Source of the DNA: Bacillota bacterium
GTDB taxonomy: Bacteria; Bacillota; Clostridia; Lachnospirales; Lachnospiraceae
Reading direction: 5' to 3'
NCBI GenBank assembly: GCA_023418475.1
Contig: JAEZZO010000002.1
Location: forward strand, 186,001-250,000
Length of the DNA: 64,000 nt
Part shown: piece by piece, positions 60,455-64,000 of the stretch
Layout: each line of letters starts with the position of its first letter
Numbering within the stretch: the stretch's first letter is position 1
Made by a program: the position numbers and the translations under genes
The notes under the pieces: model-generated
The model's database searches: none
What the model was told of the DNA's origin: nothing
What the model saw: the letters and a program-made list of their open reading frames with translations, nothing else

Positions 60455-60578
60455 AAATAACTACCCCTAACCTTCTGTCATAAAACGGTTCATTTTTTTA
60501 CCGTCAGCTATAACAAAAAGGCACTGCTGCACTGTTCATAAGAAACAATTTTTTCAACAGAACCTTTCGTATGAAATC

Positions 60579-61259
60579 TCAAGTTTTCACAAAACGGTAT
60601 CCTACACTTCTTACTGTTTTAATACAATCCGTACCAACTCTTCCCAGCTTTTGCCGTAAGGTACGAATATGGCTGTCAAGTGTTCTTGTTTCGCCGTCAT
60701 AATCATAACCCCATATCTGGTTTAGTAATTCATCTCTGTTCACAACACGGGAATCATGTTCTATCAGATAAAGGAGCAGTTCATATTCCTTAAAGGTAAG
60801 TTCAATTAAGTCACCATCACATCTTACTTCTCTGGTCTGTGTATTGATTGTAACATTTTTTATAATAATATAATCAGCGCTATCTTCCTTCACCGATCTT
60901 CTTAACAAGGATCTTATTCTGGCCGCCAGCTCCAGCACTCCAAATGGCTTTGTAATATAATCATCCGCTCCAACATCAAGTCCCATGACCTTATCCAGTT
61001 CCTTATCTTTCGCCGTAAGACATATCACCGGAACGTTCTTCAACTGAGAATCCTGTCTGATCAGACGAATTGCAGAAAGTCCGTCCATTCCCGGCAGCAT
61101 CAGGTCAAAGATAGCCAGATCCGGTTTATCATCCTTCATATCCAGAAGAGCGGGCTCGGCAGATTCATATGATTTAATACTATATCCGAAGCCTTCCAGT
61201 GCAACCTTTAAAAGCTCTCGAATACTCTCATCATCCTCAATGACATATATTTTATCCAA
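60579..61259 (-). CDS. phoB: PhoB-type OmpR-family response regulator
   Basis: Protein of 226 residues. Receiver with Asp in LAIFDLMLPGMDG (about residue 50) and Lys in DDYITKPFG; C-terminal winged helix (LLNQIWGYDYDGETRTLDSHIRTLRQKLG). I place the start at TTG 61259 because GGGAGGGGG precedes it at 7 bases; ATG 61277 is the alternative. It follows phoU by 20 bases. Confidence 0.9.
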   Translation of the reverse strand: MDKIYVIEDDESIRELLKVALEGFGYSIKSYESAEPALLDMKDDKPDLAIFDLMLPGMDGLSAIRLIRQDSQLKNVPVICLTAKDKELDKVMGLDVGADDYITKPFGVLELAARIRSLLRRSVKEDSADYIIIKNVTINTQTREVRCDGDLIELTFKEYELLLYLIEHDSRVVNRDELLNQIWGYDYDGETRTLDSHIRTLRQKLGRVGTDCIKTVRSVGYRFVKT

Positions 61260-61279
61260 ACAGTGTCCCCCTCCCATCT

Positions 61280-61942
61280 TTACAATATTCGGATATTATT
61301 TAACGTTCCTGTTTCGTGGAATTCCGCCCATTCACAGATATTTACAGCATGGTCTCCAATTCGTTCAAAATATTTTGCTATCATCAAAATATCCACGCAT
61401 TGATCTACATGTTCACTGGATGTACGCAGAATAGACGCAACTTCATCTTTCACCTTATCAAACAGATCATCTACAATATCATCCATTTTTTCTATGTCTT
61501 TTGCTTTTTCTATGTCAAGACTGGTAAAAGCGGTTACCGCGTCATGTACCATCTCTTTCGCCACTTTTCCCATTTCAGGTATATGTTTTACCAGATTATA
61601 AATTGGTTCTCTCTTCTCTCGAATAATTAATTCCGCAATATCCGCAGCATGATCTCCGATACGCTCCATATCTGTAACAACCTTAAGTGCTGCTGTAACA
61701 ATTCTTAAATCTCTCGCTACCGGCTGCTGTTTTAAAATCAAGGATAAACATCTGGATTCTATTGTTTTTTCAATATCATTCACATTACGGTCACCCATAA
61801 TTATCTCTTTTGCTGACTCCTCGTTCTGCGTTTCAAAAGCCTCTAAGGTCTTCTCAATCGCAATCTCAATCAGAGTTCCCATTTCATTCAGATTATCCTT
61901 TAATACCTGTAATTCATGTTCAAAGCTTAATCTAGCCGTCAT
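61280..61942 (-). CDS. phoU: Phosphate regulator PhoU
   Basis: Protein of 220 residues, all helical, two repeats with the PhoU motifs ERIGDHAADIAE (about residue 76) and ERIGDHAVNICEW (about residue 190). Links the Pst transporter to the PhoR kinase. Lies between pstB and phoB; cotranscribed. Confidence 0.95.
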   Translation of the reverse strand: MTARLSFEHELQVLKDNLNEMGTLIEIAIEKTLEAFETQNEESAKEIIMGDRNVNDIEKTIESRCLSLILKQQPVARDLRIVTAALKVVTDMERIGDHAADIAELIIREKREPIYNLVKHIPEMGKVAKEMVHDAVTAFTSLDIEKAKDIEKMDDIVDDLFDKVKDEVASILRTSSEHVDQCVDILMIAKYFERIGDHAVNICEWAEFHETGTLNNIRIL

Positions 61943-62000
61943 ATTGATACCTCCTAAATTAATTATAGTTGATGATACAATTTATGTCAAACATGTCACA

Positions 62001-62759
62001 TCAGCCGAATCTTCCTGTGATATAATCTTCTGTACGTTTATCTACCGGTCTGGTAAATAAGGTATCCGTTGCAGCAAATTCAATTACCTCACCCACAAGG
62101 AAAAAAGCTGTATAATCGGAAATACGTGCCGCTTGCTGCATATTATGCGTTACGATAGCTACTGTATATTTTTCCTTTAACTCTGACATGAGATCCTCAA
62201 TTTTTAAAGTTGAAATGGGATCCAATGCAGATGTCGGTTCATCCATCAAAATAACTTCCGGCTCCACTGCCAAAGCTCTGGCAATGCATAATCTTTGCTG
62301 CTGTCCTCCGGAGAGGCTTAGTGCAGATTTCTTTAATCTATCCTTCACTTCTTCAAATAATGCAGCTCCCTTTAAGCTCTCTTCTACAATTTCATCCAGC
62401 TTGCCTTTTGATTTAATTCCATGAATTCTTGGTCCATATGCAATATTATCGTATATAGACATCGGAAATGGATTAGGCTGTTGAAATACCATACCTATTT
62501 TCTTACGAAGTAAGGTTGTGTCTACTCTGGTGTCATATATATTTTCTCCGTCCAATGTTACTTCTCCTTCAATTAACACTCCCGGTACTAAATCGTTCAT
62601 TCTGTTCAGGGTTTTTAAGAAAGTAGACTTACCACAGCCGGAAGGGCCGATAAATGCTGTAATCGCCTTCTCCTTAATATTCATATTAATACTTTTTAAT
62701 GCATGATTTGCACCATAATGCAGATTCAAATCTTTTGTGATTATTTTATCCTTATTCAT
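62001..62759 (-). CDS. pstB: Phosphate ABC transporter ATP-binding protein
   Basis: Protein of 252 residues. Walker A GPSGCGKST (about residue 35), signature LSGGQQQRLCIARALA, Walker B VILMDEPTSALD, and the PstB-specific MVFQQPNPFPMSIYDNIAYGPR. Start at ATG 62759 with GGAGG upstream. Energises phosphate import. Confidence 0.96.
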   Translation of the reverse strand: MNKDKIITKDLNLHYGANHALKSINMNIKEKAITAFIGPSGCGKSTFLKTLNRMNDLVPGVLIEGEVTLDGENIYDTRVDTTLLRKKIGMVFQQPNPFPMSIYDNIAYGPRIHGIKSKGKLDEIVEESLKGAALFEEVKDRLKKSALSLSGGQQQRLCIARALAVEPEVILMDEPTSALDPISTLKIEDLMSELKEKYTVAIVTHNMQQAARISDYTAFFLVGEVIEFAATDTLFTRPVDKRTEDYITGRFG

Positions 62760-62828
62760 ATATCCTCCATCTATGCGCCAAAACACATTTTATTTATGAA
62801 ACAGAATAGATTAGTATATTATTGCGTA

Positions 62829-63713
62829 TTACTTATTATTTACATCAAATCTATGCGATAAATATTTTGTCAGCATATTTATACCAAATACAATCATAAG
62901 GAGCACTAATGCTATTCCAAATGCGTCATTATATTTTGCTTTTTCCATACTTAAAAATAATTGGATGGTTAAAGTTCCACCTGGCTGCATTACTTTTTCA
63001 ACTAAGCCTTCTCCGAATTCCCCCATCTTTGGAAGCAAATATCCGCTTCCTGCCGTAAATAATAATGCAGCTGATTCGCCTACAATACGCCCTATAGAAA
63101 GTATTATGCCAGTAATAATTCCCGGCATGGCAGAAGGTAATAAAATTGTACGGATCATATACCATTTCGTAGCTCCTATTCCAAGTGCACCACTACGGTA
63201 ACTAACCGGTACTGTTTTTAAAGCTTCCTGTGTATTTCTTGTAATAAGCGGAAGAACCATAATTGCCAGCGTTAATGATCCGGTAAGTACAGAATATCCA
63301 AGTTTTAACGAAATTCCAAAAAAAACATAACCAAATAGTCCGTATATAATAGAAGGTATTCCGGCTAAAGTTTCTGTTGTAAATTCAATCAGGCGTATTA
63401 ATTTTCCGGGCTTTGCATATTCATTTAAGTAAATTGCCGCACCTACACCGAAAGGTACTGCTATAATCAATGTAATAATAATAATGTATAGTGTATTAAC
63501 AATATTTCCCGCTATACCAAAGGTCCCCTTAATCGCACTTGGTACTGTTGTCAAAAAGGCCCAATTAATGCTTGAAATACCTCGGAAAGCTACATAACCA
63601 ACAATTGCTGTAAGAATTATTATTGATATAGAAGCACAAATATAAATGATGCAATAAGCCAATCCATCCAGAAGTCTTGGTCGTTTGTCATAAATACTCT
63701 TAGCTGTCGGCAT
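62829..63713 (-). CDS. pstA: Phosphate ABC transporter permease PstA
   Basis: Membrane protein of 294 residues, six helices, with GIPSIIYGLFGYVFFG and the EAA loop GATKWYMIRTILLPSAMPGIITG. Overlaps the pstC end by 14 bases, so translationally coupled. Forms the channel with PstC. Confidence 0.95.
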   Translation of the reverse strand: MPTAKSIYDKRPRLLDGLAYCIIYICASISIIILTAIVGYVAFRGISSINWAFLTTVPSAIKGTFGIAGNIVNTLYIIIITLIIAVPFGVGAAIYLNEYAKPGKLIRLIEFTTETLAGIPSIIYGLFGYVFFGISLKLGYSVLTGSLTLAIMVLPLITRNTQEALKTVPVSYRSGALGIGATKWYMIRTILLPSAMPGIITGIILSIGRIVGESAALLFTAGSGYLLPKMGEFGEGLVEKVMQPGGTLTIQLFLSMEKAKYNDAFGIALVLLMIVFGINMLTKYLSHRFDVNNK

Positions 63714-64000
63714 TCTTCTTTCCTCCCTTCATGACATTATTTAGTACTAGATTTATTATCATAATAAATGCAAATAAAACAAGTCCAATTGTAAATAGTA
63801 CTTGTTTATGTGTACCGGAAGCATAAGACATTTCATTAACAACTGCGGTTGTTAAGAACCGAACGGAATTAAACGGCAAAGGAATATTGGCGCCATTTCC
63901 GGCTACCAGACTGATTGCCATTGCCTCACCGATTGCTCTTCCGACTCCAAGAACAATAGCTGTTACGATACCTGATTTTGCAGCAGGAAGTATTACCTTA
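63700..64000 (-). CDS. pstC: Phosphate ABC transporter permease PstC (C-terminal part)
   Basis: The frame enters from the right window edge and gives about 100 C-terminal residues (KVILPAAKSGIVTAIVLGVG, then RAIGEAMAISLVAGN), with two membrane segments. The stretch matches PstC. Its N-terminus is outside the window. Partner of PstA. Confidence 0.93.
   Translation of the reverse strand, partial: KVILPAAKSGIVTAIVLGVGRAIGEAMAISLVAGNGANIPLPFNSVRFLTTAVVNEMSYASGTHKQVLFTIGLVLFAFIMIINLVLNNVMKGGKKNADS

Overview
The window looks like chromosome of a low-GC, Gram-positive, spore-forming anaerobe of the Clostridia, most like a Lachnospiraceae member. The pointers are strong AGGAGG ribosome sites, a T-box before ilvBN, a yaaR/decarboxylase/kinase block, a spore-type LysM-GH18 protein, a LacI-like sensor fused to GGDEF, YesMN/LplABC-type sugar uptake, a sodium-pump decarboxylase subunit and a pst-phoU-phoBR cluster. 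I cannot name the species from sequence alone.

Layout. 1-12.2 kb: a minus-strand housekeeping block (YaaR, guanylate-kinase-like protein, PLP decarboxylase), a GGDEF signalling protein, an ABC importer of three genes, an ABC-F ribosome-protection ATPase with a leader attenuator, and a RelA/SpoT-type synthetase with two small companions. 12.2-18.6 kb: ilvBN with a T-box, a trans-aconitate methyltransferase-like gene, a MATE transporter and a ROK regulator beside a perfect 40-bp palindrome. 18.7-27.1 kb: YhgE/Pip protein and TetR regulator, LysM-GH18 protein, OadB with a small partner and a divergent LysR gene. 27.1-38.9 kb: a carbohydrate-type locus (YesM/YesN two-component pair, LplABC-like ABC importer) framed by two ADP-ribosylglycohydrolase-family genes and a PhnP-like metallo-hydrolase. 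38.9-39.7 kb: a response-regulator/histidine-kinase deletion pseudogene and an HsmA-like membrane protein. 53.2-64 kb: thioredoxin, TrmB, an FMN reductase, a D,D-carboxypeptidase, a coiled-coil membrane protein, and the phosphate cluster phoR-phoB-phoU-pstB-pstA-pstC on the minus strand.

The standout is a 13.25-kb integrated element (about 39.94-53.19 kb) inserted in a tRNA-Lys(CTT) gene and bounded by 110-bp identical direct repeats. Its gene content and order fit an inovirus (filamentous phage) of a Gram-positive host: an Xre repressor, a run of tiny membrane/coat proteins, a large secreted and C-terminally anchored adsorption-type protein, a Zot/pI-like P-loop ATPase, a rolling-circle replication initiator and a tyrosine integrase. 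It also carries a RES-domain toxin and a type I toxin with an antisense RNA.

Throughout this element lie eleven copies of a previously unfamiliar inverted-repeat cassette. The ends are GTATCTCA (or GTACCTCA) and TGAGATAC (or CGAGATAC). The total length is always exactly 52 or 62 bp. The GC-rich interior varies in sequence but keeps self-complementary parts. Six of the eleven end 12-24 bases before a start codon, just ahead of the ribosome site. They look like structured regulatory or recombination sites that break the phage genome into gene modules. I regard this system as the most interesting thing in the window.
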